Below the pieces are notes generated by a model. That model did not search any database, was not told the origin of the DNA, and worked only from the letters and a program-made list of their open reading frames with translations. A stretch of 64,000 bases of DNA from Nocardia sp. NRRL S-836 (lineage in GTDB: Bacteria; Actinomycetota; Actinomycetes; Mycobacteriales; Pseudonocardiaceae). The stretch lies in the NCBI RefSeq assembly GCF_001279525.1, contig NZ_LGDY01000099.1:37020-101019 (forward strand), read 5' to 3'. The position numbers were made by a program, and so were the translations under genes. Shown here in pieces: positions 47,110-55,721 of the stretch (position 1 is its first letter; each line of letters starts with the position of its first letter).

Positions 47110-47939
47110 AGCGTTGGCTGACCGAGGGGTTCGTCCTCATCATCGCCGCTGTCGTGGCGTTCCCGCTGTTCTGGATGGTGCTGAGCGCGTTCAAGCCGGA
47201 GGACGAGATCATCTCGGCCGACCCGGTGCCGTGGACGACCCGGCCGACGCTCGACAGCTTCACGCGGGCGCTGACCGTCGCGAACTTCGGGCGCTACTTC
47301 CTGAACAGCATCGTGGTGGCGCTGGTCGTGGTGGTGCTGAGCATCCTGATCTCGTTCCTCGCCGCCACGGCGCTGACCCGCTTCCGGTTCCGCAGCCGCA
47401 CGACGTTGCTGATCATGCTGCTGGTCGTGCAGATGGTGCCGGTCGAGGCGCTGACCGTGCCGCTGTTCTTCCTGATGCGGTCGGTCGGCGACTCCGTGCC
47501 GGTGTTCGGCCTGAACCACCTGGGCTCGCTCGTGCTGGTGCACCTGGCGTTCAGCCTGCCGTTCGCGATCTGGATGCTGCGCGGCTTCGTCGCCGCGGTG
47601 CCGGTGGAGCTGGAGGAGGCCGCCACCCTGGACGGCGCCTCGCGGTTCCGGTTCCTCTGGCAGGTGCTGTTCCCCCTGGTGGCGCCCGGTCTGGTGGCCA
47701 CCTCCGTGCTGTCGTTCATCCACGCCTGGAACGACTTCCTGTTCGCCAAGACGTTCATCATCTCCGCTGTGGAGAACCAGACCCTGCCACTGGCTCTCCA
47801 GGTCTTCGTCAAACCCGACCAGAACGATTGGGGCGCGATCATGGCGGGCTCCACCCTGATGACCATCCCTGTGCTCGTCTTCTTCGTCTTCGTGCAGCGC
47901 CGGCTCGTGTCCGGGCTCGCCGGGGCGGTGAAGGGATGA
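47106..47939 (+). CDS. ABC sugar importer permease 2 (MalG-like)
   Basis: This 277-residue partner permease has an FKPEDEI stretch after the first segment, typical of MalG-type proteins, and an EAA loop ELEEAATLDGASRFRFLWQV then FPLVAPG. It has about six membrane segments and ends RRLVSGLAGAVKG. It overlaps the upstream permease (GTGA) and the downstream hexosaminidase (ATGA), so all four genes form one tightly packed operon. Confidence 0.93.
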   Translation: MKRWLTEGFVLIIAAVVAFPLFWMVLSAFKPEDEIISADPVPWTTRPTLDSFTRALTVANFGRYFLNSIVVALVVVVLSILISFLAATALTRFRFRSRTTLLIMLLVVQMVPVEALTVPLFFLMRSVGDSVPVFGLNHLGSLVLVHLAFSLPFAIWMLRGFVAAVPVELEEAATLDGASRFRFLWQVLFPLVAPGLVATSVLSFIHAWNDFLFAKTFIISAVENQTLPLALQVFVKPDQNDWGAIMAGSTLMTIPVLVFFVFVQRRLVSGLAGAVKG

Positions 47940-49303
47940 ACCTGCTACCCCGGCCGGTGTCCTTCGTGGACGGCGGCAGACTCGTTGACTACCAGGGCTG
48001 GGAGACCGTGCTCGTCGACGGCCCGCCCGGCGGCTACCGGCTCCTGTCCTCCGACGACGGCGTGCTGATCGAGGCGCACGACGCCGCCGGCGAGCTGAAC
48101 GCCCTGCAGACCCTGCGGCAGCTGCTCGGGCCCGGTGCGTACCGGGCGGCGGGGGAGAAGCCGCGGCTCATCCCGGTCTGCGAGGTCGTGGACCACCCGC
48201 GGTTCGCCTGGCGCGGCGTGATGCTCGACGTGGCCAGGCACTTCCTGCCCAAGCGGGAGGTGCTGCGGTGGGTCGAGCTGCTGTCGGTGCACAAGCTCAA
48301 CGTCCTGCACCTGCACCTGACCGACGACCAGGGCTGGCGTTTCGAGGTGAAGGCCTACCCGAAGCTCACCGAGGTCGGGTCGTGGCGGGAGGACTCGCGG
48401 TTCGGTGACCGGCGCTCGGCCGGGATGAAAGGCCGCCCGCACGGCGGTTTCTACACCCAGGACGACCTGCGCGAGATCGTCGCGTACGCGGCCGCACGGC
48501 ACATCACGGTGGTCCCGGAGATCGACATCCCCGGCCACTCGCAGGCGGCGATCGCGGCGTACCCGGAACTGGGCGTGCACGGCGGTGGTGTGTGGACCGA
48601 CTGGGGCATCAACGAACGCGTGCTCAACACCGACGAGTCCACAGTGGACTTCTACCGGGCGGTCTTCGACGAGCTGATGGACGTGTTCCCCGCGGAGGTC
48701 ATCGGCCTGGGCGGCGACGAGGCCCCCGGTCACGACGGCGAGCTCGTGCGGCAGATCGCGCGGCACCTCGTCCGCAACGGGCGGCGGCCCTACGGCTGGG
48801 ACGAGGTCCTGGAGTCCGGGCCGCTGCCGGGCGGCACGATCGTCGCCTCGTGGCGTGGCGTCGAGGGCGGTGTCACGGCGGCACGCGAGGGCCACGACGT
48901 GGTGATGTGCCCCGAGCAGTTCGTGTACCTGGACTACCGGCAGTCGGACTCGCCCGACGAACCGATCCCGGTCGGCACGGTGACGACGCTGGAGGACGTC
49001 TACGCGTGGGAACCGGTGCCGGCGGAGCTGACCGGTGCCGAACGCGGCCGGGTGCTGGGGGCGCAGGCGAACATCTGGACCGAGCACCTCGACTCGGCCC
49101 GGCGCGTCGACTACGCGGCGTTCCCGCGGCTGGCGGCGTTCGCCGAGGTCGTGTGGTCCCCTCCGGAGAAGGACCCCGGTTTCGTGCGGCGGCTGACCGA
49201 GCACCACCTGCCGCGGCTCGACGCCCTGGGGGTGGAGTACCGGCCCCTCAACGGTCCCCACCCCTGGCAGCGGCTACCCGGTGTGCCCGGTTTTCCACGG
49301 TGA
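47936..49303 (+). CDS. Beta-N-acetylhexosaminidase, GH20
   Basis: This 455-residue glycoside hydrolase family 20 enzyme has an N-terminal GH20b-like beta domain (about residues 1-85) and a TIM-barrel catalytic domain. Visible catalytic features are HLHLTDDQGWR, PEIDIPGHSQAA, and GLGGDEAPG with the Asp-Glu pair that stabilises the substrate acetamido group and acts as acid/base. W-rich pocket positions include YGWDEVLE and ANIWTEHLD. There is no signal peptide, so it should act inside the cell on imported chito-oligosaccharides. It is the last gene of the importer operon. Confidence 0.93.
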   Translation: MNLLPRPVSFVDGGRLVDYQGWETVLVDGPPGGYRLLSSDDGVLIEAHDAAGELNALQTLRQLLGPGAYRAAGEKPRLIPVCEVVDHPRFAWRGVMLDVARHFLPKREVLRWVELLSVHKLNVLHLHLTDDQGWRFEVKAYPKLTEVGSWREDSRFGDRRSAGMKGRPHGGFYTQDDLREIVAYAAARHITVVPEIDIPGHSQAAIAAYPELGVHGGGVWTDWGINERVLNTDESTVDFYRAVFDELMDVFPAEVIGLGGDEAPGHDGELVRQIARHLVRNGRRPYGWDEVLESGPLPGGTIVASWRGVEGGVTAAREGHDVVMCPEQFVYLDYRQSDSPDEPIPVGTVTTLEDVYAWEPVPAELTGAERGRVLGAQANIWTEHLDSARRVDYAAFPRLAAFAEVVWSPPEKDPGFVRRLTEHHLPRLDALGVEYRPLNGPHPWQRLPGVPGFPR

Positions 49304-49534
49304 TCACATCGCGGCGTCTTCCTCGGGCATGAGGATCCACGCGGCCACGTAGAGGATGGCGCCGGTGCCGAAGCCCAGCAGCGTGGCGGCGACCAGGATG
49401 ATCCGCAGCAGCGCGGCGTCCACGCCGATCATCTTGGCCACGCCGCCGCAGACACCGGCGACCATCTTGTCGGTCCGGCTGCGCCGGAGCTTCTTGACCT
49501 TCGTCGTCGCTTCGTCGTACACGTTGCTGTTCAT
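49304..49534 (-). CDS. PspC-domain membrane protein
   Basis: This 76-residue protein has the PspC signature KMVAGVCGGVAKMIGVDAAL then LRIILVAATLLGFG and AAWILMPEED. It has one or two membrane segments. Members are involved in envelope-stress or phage-shock responses. It is convergent with the hexosaminidase with no gap between stops. Confidence 0.92.
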   Translation of the reverse strand: MNSNVYDEATTKVKKLRRSRTDKMVAGVCGGVAKMIGVDAALLRIILVAATLLGFGTGAILYVAAWILMPEEDAAM

Positions 49535-49626
49535 GGCTCAAGAGTCGTCGTTGCGGCGGCCCGGCACATCGGTGACCACCCCGAACCTGACCCTGAGTCG
49601 TACGCTGGGGGTCAGGGAGGTGCGCG

Positions 49627-50718
49627 ATGCGTGACGTCCTGTTCGACCTCGCGGACCGGGTGGCGAACGGTGAGACCGTCGGCGTCGGCACCGTCGTCGC
49701 CACCTTCAGCTCGGCGCCACGGCCCGCGGGCGCGGCGATGCTGGTGACGCAGGACGGCACCGCGATCGGCAGCGTGTCCGGCGGGTGCGTCGAGGCCGCG
49801 GTCTACGACCTGGCGCGGACGACCGGCGAGCCGGTGCTCCAGCGGTACGGCGTGAGCGACGACGACGCGTTCGCGGTCGGGCTGACGTGCGGCGGGATCA
49901 TCGACATCTACGTCGAGAAGATCAGCGCGTCGACGTTCCCGCAGCTCGCCGAGGTGGTGGAGACGGTCCGTGCCGGGGAACCGGTGGCCGTCGCGACCGT
50001 CGTCGAGCACCCGGACCGCGTCGGCAGGAGGATGGTCGTCTGGCCTGATCGCCGCAGCGGCACGCTCGGGTCCGCCCGCACCGACGACGCCGTCACCGAC
50101 GACGCGCGCGGCCTGCTGGCGAGCGGGTGCAGCGGCGTGCTCCGGTACGGCCCGGACGGGCAGCGGCGCGGTGAGGGCATGGGCGTGTTCGTGAACTCGT
50201 TCGAGCCACCACCGCGGATGCTCGTGTTCGGAGCGATCGACTTCGCCGCCGCGATGGCCCGGCTCGGCGCGTTCCTCGGCTACCGGGTGACCGTCTGCGA
50301 CGCCAGGCCGGTGTTCGCCACGCGCACCCGCTTCCCGGAGGCGGACGAGGTCGTCGTGGACTGGCCGCACCGGTACCTCGAACGGGAGGCGGCCAAGCTC
50401 GACGAGCGCACGGTCATCGCGGTCCTCACCCACGACCCGAAGTTCGACGTGCCGCTGCTGGAGGTCGCGTTGCGGCTCAAGGTCGGTTACGTCGGCGCGA
50501 TGGGGTCCCGCCGCGCGCACCAGGACCGCCTGCGGCGGTTGCGGGCAGCGGGACTGACCGAGGACGAGCTGAGCGCCCTGGCGTCGCCGATCGGCCTGGA
50601 CCTGGGTGCCAGGACACCGGAGGAGACCGCGGTGTCGATCGCCGCCGAGATCATCTCCCTGCGGTGGAGGGGATCCGGGCGCCGGCTCGTGGACCTGGGT
50701 GCACCGATCCACCACTGA
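49627..50718 (+). CDS. XdhC-family molybdoenzyme maturation factor
   Basis: This 363-residue protein has the XdhC/CoxI N-terminal domain (VGVGTVVATFSSAPRPAGAA and GSVSGGCVEAAVY) and a C-terminal Rossmann domain (MLVFGAIDFAAAMARLGAFL, AVLTHDPKFDVPLLEVAL, YVGAMGSRRAHQDRLRRL). XdhC proteins bind molybdenum cofactor and sulfurate or insert it into xanthine dehydrogenase and related hydroxylases. No such hydroxylase is present nearby, but a CoxG-like remnant follows immediately, which hints that a molybdoenzyme locus was once larger here. Confidence 0.9.
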   Translation: MRDVLFDLADRVANGETVGVGTVVATFSSAPRPAGAAMLVTQDGTAIGSVSGGCVEAAVYDLARTTGEPVLQRYGVSDDDAFAVGLTCGGIIDIYVEKISASTFPQLAEVVETVRAGEPVAVATVVEHPDRVGRRMVVWPDRRSGTLGSARTDDAVTDDARGLLASGCSGVLRYGPDGQRRGEGMGVFVNSFEPPPRMLVFGAIDFAAAMARLGAFLGYRVTVCDARPVFATRTRFPEADEVVVDWPHRYLEREAAKLDERTVIAVLTHDPKFDVPLLEVALRLKVGYVGAMGSRRAHQDRLRRLRAAGLTEDELSALASPIGLDLGARTPEETAVSIAAEIISLRWRGSGRRLVDLGAPIHH

Positions 50719-50992
50719 CCTCACGGGCCGTCCGGCGCAGCTCAGCCGCGGTCTGGTCGCCGAGGTCGGCGGCGAGCTCGTCGGCCAGTTCGCCGAACAC
50801 CTGGCGAGCACGGCGGCTTCCGGGGATGCTGACGAGGTGGCGCAACAGCAGCATCTCCGAGTGGTCCCCGACGAGCCGATCGACCTGATCGACACGGCAG
50901 GCGTTCCAGTGTTGCAGCGCGTGCTGCCCATCGCGGCCGGCGTACTGGCCGTCGCGCTGTTCGTGGTCCTGCGACGCAGGCGGCAGCGCTGA
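50699..50992 (+). pseudogene. CoxG-like remnant: C-terminal tail without the SRPBCC domain
   Basis: This 97-codon frame reads TGRPAQLSRGLVAEVGGELV then GQFAEHLA, the hinge that normally follows the SRPBCC domain of CoxG. An Ala-rich linker and a C-terminal membrane anchor (VLPIAAGVLAVALFVVLRRRR) follow. The 130-residue lipid-binding-fold domain expected upstream is missing and its place is taken by the end of xdhC, 20 bp overlapping. It may still be translated by coupling from xdhC as a small membrane protein. Confidence 0.65.
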
Positions 50993-52110
50993 AGCGTGCT
51001 CACCGGTGGCCGGCGCTCCTGCTGGTCACCGGTTTCGCGCTGTCCGGGTGCACCGGCTCGCCGGTGGTGACCACCCCGGCACCACCGCCGCCGTCCCCGA
51101 CCTCCTCCGCACCGCCACCCGCGCGTTCGTTCACGCTGACCGCGGGCGGCGACATCCTGATCCACCCGGCGCTGACCGACCAGGCCGTGGCCGACGGCGG
51201 TGCCGCGGGCCGCGACTTCCTGCCGTTGCTCTCCGGCGTCAAGGACACGCTGAAGGCCGACCTGTCGCTGTGCCACCTGGAGGTGCCGCTGGGCCGCAAG
51301 GAGGGCCCGTTCTTCGGCTACCCGTCGTTCCTGGCGCCGCCCGAGGTCGCGAAGGGCCTGGTCGACGTGGGCTACGACGCGTGCTCGACCGCCTCGAACC
51401 ACACCCTGGACCGCGGTGTCCCGGCGATCGTGTCGACGCTGGACGCGATGGACGCGGTCGGCCTGAAGCACACCGGCTCGTTCCGCACGCCGGAGGAGGC
51501 CGCCGCACCGCTGATCCTCGACGCGGGCGGGGTGAAGGTCGCCCAGCTGTCGTTCACCTACGGCTTCAACGGCATCCCGCTGCCCGAGCCGTGGCGCGCG
51601 AACCAGATCAACGCGGCCAAGATCCTCGCCGACGCCCGCAAGGCCCGCGAGGCCGGTGCCGAGGTCGTCGTGCTGTCCGTGCAGTGGGGCAACGAGTACC
51701 AGCACGCCGCGACGGCCGAGCAGAAGGCGCTGGCCAGGCAGCTGCTGGCCGACCCGGCACTGGACCTGATCATCGGCACGCACGTGCACGTCGTTCAGCC
51801 GTTCGAGAAGATCGGCGGCAAGTGGGTCGCCTACGGCCTGGGCAACGAGGTCGCCCGCCACGCGGAACCCCGGGGCGTCACCGAGGAGGGCGTGATCGCG
51901 CGGTTCCGCTTCGAGCAGGGCCCGTCCGGCTGGTCCGTCGTCGCCGCCTCCTACACCCCGACCCTGGTCGAGCTCGGCCCGCCGATCCGGCTGGTGGACC
52001 TGACGCGGGTGCCCGCCACCGAACGGCGGACGCAGGCGGTCAACCGCACCGAGGAGATCGTGTTCAGCCTCGGCGCCGGCGACCAGGGCCTGGTCAGAGG
52101 GAAGCCCTGA
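50989..52110 (+). CDS. CapA-family lipoprotein with apparent CTG start
   Basis: This protein of about 373 residues belongs to the CapA/PgsA family (calcineurin-like metallophosphoesterase fold) linked to poly-gamma-glutamate synthesis or export. Signatures include LTAGGDILIHPALTD, LCHLEVPLG, ASNHTLDRG, VVLSVQWGNEY, and IIGTHVHVVQPFE. The first ATG/GTG/TTG-type start (51064) would cut off a perfect lipoprotein signal (KRAHRWPALLLVTGFALSGC). The only start that includes it is CTG 50989, which overlaps the preceding TGA as CTGA. A rare CTG initiation by translational coupling is therefore proposed. A Pro/Thr/Ser linker follows the lipidated Cys. Confidence 0.8.
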   Translation: MKRAHRWPALLLVTGFALSGCTGSPVVTTPAPPPPSPTSSAPPPARSFTLTAGGDILIHPALTDQAVADGGAAGRDFLPLLSGVKDTLKADLSLCHLEVPLGRKEGPFFGYPSFLAPPEVAKGLVDVGYDACSTASNHTLDRGVPAIVSTLDAMDAVGLKHTGSFRTPEEAAAPLILDAGGVKVAQLSFTYGFNGIPLPEPWRANQINAAKILADARKAREAGAEVVVLSVQWGNEYQHAATAEQKALARQLLADPALDLIIGTHVHVVQPFEKIGGKWVAYGLGNEVARHAEPRGVTEEGVIARFRFEQGPSGWSVVAASYTPTLVELGPPIRLVDLTRVPATERRTQAVNRTEEIVFSLGAGDQGLVRGKP

Positions 52111-53017
52111 CCCGTTCGAAGCGCTCGGCCCACGCCTGGTCGCCCGTCTCGAACTCGGCGATCCGATCGGGCACCGGCGCCGTCGTGGGCACGGTCAGAT
52201 AGCCGTCCACGGGCGTGAGCGGGGTGCTCGTCACGTCGCCCTGGAACAGCGACAGCGTGGCGAGCCCGCACGCGTGGTCGAGCTCCGGCAACGCCGCCGC
52301 CAGCGCGACCCCCGCCGCCATGCCCACCGACGTCTCCAACGCCGACGACACCACGCACGGCAGCCCGCACGCCTCGGCGACCTCCAGCGCCCGCCGGACC
52401 CCGCCCAGCGGCGCCACCTTGATCACCGCGATGTCCGCGGCCCCCGCGACCGCGACCTTCACCGGGTCCTCGGCCTTGCGGATCGACTCGTCCGCCGCGA
52501 TCGGCACACTCGTCCTCCTGCGCACCCGAGCCAGCTCGTCCAGCGTCCGGCACGGCTGCTCCACGTACTGCAACCCACCCGCGGCCCGGTCCATCGCCTT
52601 GATCGCCGTGACCGCCGTGTCGACGTCCCACAGCATGTTCGCGTCGACCCTGATGTGCCCCTGCGGCCCCAACGCGTCCCGCACCGCCTCAAGCCGTGCG
52701 CAGTCCTCCGCGACCGTGCTCTCGCCGACCTTGACCTTGGCCGTCCGGCACCCCGACCGCGTGACGATCCCGTGCGCCCGCTCCGGCGCCACCACCGGCA
52801 CCGTGCAGTTCACCGGAACCCTGTCCCGCACCGGCGCCGGCCACCCCTCGTCGGCGGCTTCGAGCGCACTGCGCAGCCACGGCACGCACTCCTCGTCGTC
52901 GTACTCGACGAACGGGCAGAACTCCCCCCACCCCTTCGACCCCTCGACCAGCACCCCGGACCGGGTGGTGATGCCGCGGAACCGGACGTTCATCGGAATC
53001 GAATAGACGTGCACCAC
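52094..53017 (-). CDS. menC: o-Succinylbenzoate synthase (enolase superfamily)
   Basis: This enzyme of about 307 residues dehydrates SHCHC to o-succinylbenzoate in menaquinone synthesis. Features are FRGITTRSGVLVEG, GWGEFCPFVEYDDEE, the catalytic Lys pair in CRTAKVKVGES, and the metal ligands in VDANMLWD, YVEQP and AADES, with a second Lys in VIKVAPLGG. GTG 53017 or 53014 both give the conserved start; ribosome sites are weak. Its 3' end overlaps the convergent CapA gene by 17 bp. No other men genes are in this window. Confidence 0.9.
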   Translation of the reverse strand: MVHVYSIPMNVRFRGITTRSGVLVEGSKGWGEFCPFVEYDDEECVPWLRSALEAADEGWPAPVRDRVPVNCTVPVVAPERAHGIVTRSGCRTAKVKVGESTVAEDCARLEAVRDALGPQGHIRVDANMLWDVDTAVTAIKAMDRAAGGLQYVEQPCRTLDELARVRRRTSVPIAADESIRKAEDPVKVAVAGAADIAVIKVAPLGGVRRALEVAEACGLPCVVSSALETSVGMAAGVALAAALPELDHACGLATLSLFQGDVTSTPLTPVDGYLTVPTTAPVPDRIAEFETGDQAWAERFERVRASL

Positions 53018-53022
53018 CCGAT

Positions 53023-53574
53023 TCAAGCGCACTTCCGGAACTCCAGCGAATGCCCGCCACCCCGCAGGTTCACCGACCCCACCGCCTGCACGTCGAGCAA
53101 CGTGCACACGATCTGCCTGACCGCGTTCGCACTCAGCAACGACACGTCCGTCGACACCGTGACGTCCAGCCCGTCCGCCACCCGGTCCACCGTCGCCGGC
53201 GCCGCGTCGAACGGCACCTCGGTCCGCAACCCCCGCTCCTGCTCGGCGGTGCTGGGCCCCTGCGCGAGCAGCGCCACGACATCCCGCCCGGTGAGGCTGC
53301 CCTGCACCCGCGCGACCGGCACCACCTGCCCGTCCGCGACCCAGTAGATCGACGGCGTCGGGTTCTCGACCGGGCCGCTGGGTGCCTCCAGCCCCGGGAT
53401 GACCCCGGTCGGGCGGATGCCGCACGCCGCCAGGACCACGAGGGCCAGCACCACCAGCCCGAGCTGACGCAGGCGTCCCCTCCAGGGGGTCCCCCGGTTT
53501 CCATTCTCCCAGGCAGCACCGACAGTTTTCGGCGCCGAGCGATCACGGGAGCGTCCGGCCCGCACGTCCCTCAC
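53023..53574 (-). CDS. GerMN-like lipoprotein of a two-component operon
   Basis: This 183-residue lipoprotein has an unusually long N-terminal extension of about 30 residues before the signal (GLVVLALVVLAAC). The C-terminal part (IYWVADGQVVPVARVQGSLT and LRTEVPFDAAP then VRQIVCTLLDV) resembles a GerMN domain. It is the third gene of a response regulator-kinase-lipoprotein operon, the order of MtrA-MtrB-LpqB and of some Streptomyces systems, though much shorter than LpqB. It may tune the kinase from outside. The GTG at 53574 overlaps the kinase stop (GTGA). Confidence 0.75.
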   Translation of the reverse strand: MRDVRAGRSRDRSAPKTVGAAWENGNRGTPWRGRLRQLGLVVLALVVLAACGIRPTGVIPGLEAPSGPVENPTPSIYWVADGQVVPVARVQGSLTGRDVVALLAQGPSTAEQERGLRTEVPFDAAPATVDRVADGLDVTVSTDVSLLSANAVRQIVCTLLDVQAVGSVNLRGGGHSLEFRKCA

Positions 53575-54944
53575 CCCGCACCCCCGACTGGCATCCGAAG
53601 CGTGAACACCGCCCCGCCCCCAGCCCGGTTCGCCGCCGTCAGCGTCCCCCCGTGCAGCCGCGCGTTCTCCCACGCGATCGCCAGCCCAAGCCCGCTGCCC
53701 TCCGACCGCCCCCGAGCCGAGTCGGCCTTGTAGAACCGCGCGAACACGTGCGGCAGCACCTCCTCGGCCAGTCCCGGCCCGGAGTCCGCGACCTCGATCA
53801 CCAGCTCCGCCTCCGCGGCCCGCAGCCGCACGGTCACCGGCGGGGCACCGTGCCGCAGCGCGTTGCCGACCAGGTTGGCCACCACCACGTCCAGCCGCCG
53901 CGGGTCCAGCCGGGCCCGCACCCCGGACGGCAGGTCGGCGGTCACGTCGAAGCCGCGCATCCGCAGCGTCGCCCGCACCACCTCGGCCACGTCGACCTCG
54001 TCCGGCGCCAGCGCCGCGGTGCCCGAGTCGAAGCGCGTGACCTCGATCAGGTCGTTCACCAGCCGCGTCAGGTTCTGCGTCTCGCGGTTCACCAGCCGCG
54101 CCGCCTGTCCTGCCACGCCCGGCAGCGCCGCCGTCTCGGCGTCGAGCACGTCGGTCACGGCGGTCATCGCGGCGAGCGGGGTGCGCAGCTCGTGCGACAC
54201 GTCGGCCACGAACCGCCGTGCGTCGGCCTCCATCCGCCGCAGCTCCCCGACGTGGTGCTCCAGGGAGGCGGCCGTGCTGTTGAACGTCGCGGCCACGTCC
54301 GTCAGCTCGTCGCGGCCGCGGACGGGGACCCGTGCCGACAGGTCGCCCTGCCCCAGCCGGAACGCCGCCATCCGCAGCGCCCGCACCGGCCGCAGCACGC
54401 CCTGCGCCGCCAGCAGCCCCAGTCCCAGCGCCAGCACCAGCCCCGCGCCGCCGATCAGCCACGCGTTGCGGGCCAGCTCCTCGATCACCTCGGCCTCGCT
54501 GGTGAACGGGCGCAGGACGTAGACCTCGATGCCCGACGCGCCACCGCCGGTGATCCGCAGCTGCATGCCGATGACCAGCCACACCCGGTCGCCGTACGGC
54601 ACGCGCTGCCAGCCGACGTACCCGAGCGACACGTGCCGCCGCAGCTCCGGGGTGATCACCGACGGGTCCATCGAGCCGGTGCTCAGCCCCTGCGCCGTGA
54701 CGAGCGCCGAACCCTCCGGGCCCGAGACGCGGCCGGCGATGCGGTCGAGCGCCAGGAGGTCCGGCGGGCGCGCGGGCAGCGGGTAGAGCTGTTCGACGCG
54801 GTTCGTGGTCTCGGCGACGGCCCGGTCCTGGGCGCGTTGCACGATGGCGTCGCGGGCGCGCACGTACCCGGCACCGGCGACCGTGACCGCGGTGAAGACG
54901 CTGATGAAGGCGAACGCGAGCAGCAGCCGCAGGCGCAGCGTCAC
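53571..54944 (-). CDS. Two-component sensor histidine kinase
   Basis: This 457-residue kinase has membrane segments at about residues 7-28 and 162-182 enclosing a small extracytoplasmic sensor of about 130 residues, then a HAMP domain (about 182-235). The phosphoacceptor is His251 (FVADVSHELRTPLAAM), and the ATPase has N (NLVGNALRHG), G1 (VADSGPGLAEE), F (VFARFYKAD) and G2 (GSGLGLAIAWE) boxes. The start GTG 54944 overlaps the response-regulator stop (GTGA). The signal is unknown. Confidence 0.94.
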   Translation of the reverse strand: MTLRLRLLLAFAFISVFTAVTVAGAGYVRARDAIVQRAQDRAVAETTNRVEQLYPLPARPPDLLALDRIAGRVSGPEGSALVTAQGLSTGSMDPSVITPELRRHVSLGYVGWQRVPYGDRVWLVIGMQLRITGGGASGIEVYVLRPFTSEAEVIEELARNAWLIGGAGLVLALGLGLLAAQGVLRPVRALRMAAFRLGQGDLSARVPVRGRDELTDVAATFNSTAASLEHHVGELRRMEADARRFVADVSHELRTPLAAMTAVTDVLDAETAALPGVAGQAARLVNRETQNLTRLVNDLIEVTRFDSGTAALAPDEVDVAEVVRATLRMRGFDVTADLPSGVRARLDPRRLDVVVANLVGNALRHGAPPVTVRLRAAEAELVIEVADSGPGLAEEVLPHVFARFYKADSARGRSEGSGLGLAIAWENARLHGGTLTAANRAGGGAVFTLRMPVGGAG

Positions 54945-55627
54945 AGCGGCCCGAACCGGTACCCGAACCCGCGCACGGTCTGCACGTACCGCGGCGCCGC
55001 CGGGTCGTCCTCGATCTTCGACCGCAGCCGCTGCACGCACGCGTCGACCAGCCGCGAGTCACCGAGGTAGCCCTGGTCCCACACGGTCTCCAGCAGCTGC
55101 TGGCGCGACAGCACCCGTCCCGGCGCCGCGGACAGCTCCAGCAGCAGCCGCAGCTCCGTCGGCGCCAGCGACACCGGCCGGCCCAGCCGCGTGACCACCA
55201 GCCCGTCCCGGTCGATCGTCAGGTCGCCGTACCGCTCGGCCTGGCGGTCGGGCACGACGGCGGCGGACGTGCGGCGCAGCACCGCCCGGATCCGCGCCTC
55301 CAGCACCCGGGCCTGCGCGGGCTTGGCCACGTAGTCGTCCGCGCCCGCCTCCAGTCCCGCGACCACGTCGATGTCGTCGTTGCGCGCGGTCAGCATGATG
55401 ATCGGCAGGTCACCGGCGGCACGGATGCGGCGGCACACCTCGAACCCGTCCACGCCGGGCAGCATCAGGTCGAGCACCACCACGTCCGGGTTGTCGCCGC
55501 TGGTCAGCAGGTCGAGGCCCTCCTCGCCGGTGCGCACCGCCTCCACCGTGTGGCCCTGGTAGGTCAGGGCGAGCGACAGTCCTTCCCGGACCGCCTCGTC
55601 GTCCTCGATCAGCAGTACGCGCGGCAT
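54941..55627 (-). CDS. OmpR-type response regulator
   Basis: This 228-residue regulator has a receiver domain with the acidic pair DD (9-10), phosphoacceptor Asp53 (VVLDLMLPGVDG) and the conserved Lys near residue 103 (DDYVAKPA), and a winged-helix OmpR/PhoB C-terminal domain (LAPTELRLLLELSAAPGRVL then YLGDSRLVDACVQRLRSKIE). It is the first gene of the operon with the kinase and lipoprotein. The target genes are not shown by the sequence. Confidence 0.95.
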   Translation of the reverse strand: MPRVLLIEDDEAVREGLSLALTYQGHTVEAVRTGEEGLDLLTSGDNPDVVVLDLMLPGVDGFEVCRRIRAAGDLPIIMLTARNDDIDVVAGLEAGADDYVAKPAQARVLEARIRAVLRRTSAAVVPDRQAERYGDLTIDRDGLVVTRLGRPVSLAPTELRLLLELSAAPGRVLSRQQLLETVWDQGYLGDSRLVDACVQRLRSKIEDDPAAPRYVQTVRGFGYRFGPL

Positions 55628-55721
55628 GTCCTCCAGCCTTCCCGACGGGTCTCATGAGGACGTTCTTGCCACGTCATCGTTGCGTAACGACGGCCCCGGT
55701 GCACCCGAGGCCGCCGCCGGC

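Noticed and set aside
51064..52110. GTG 51064 as the start of the CapA gene
   Set aside because: It would remove a complete lipoprotein signal encoded just upstream in the same frame.
55628..55721. Possible inverted repeat (TCGTT/AACGA) upstream of the response regulator
   Set aside because: Only five matching bases per arm; too short to support an operator or terminator.
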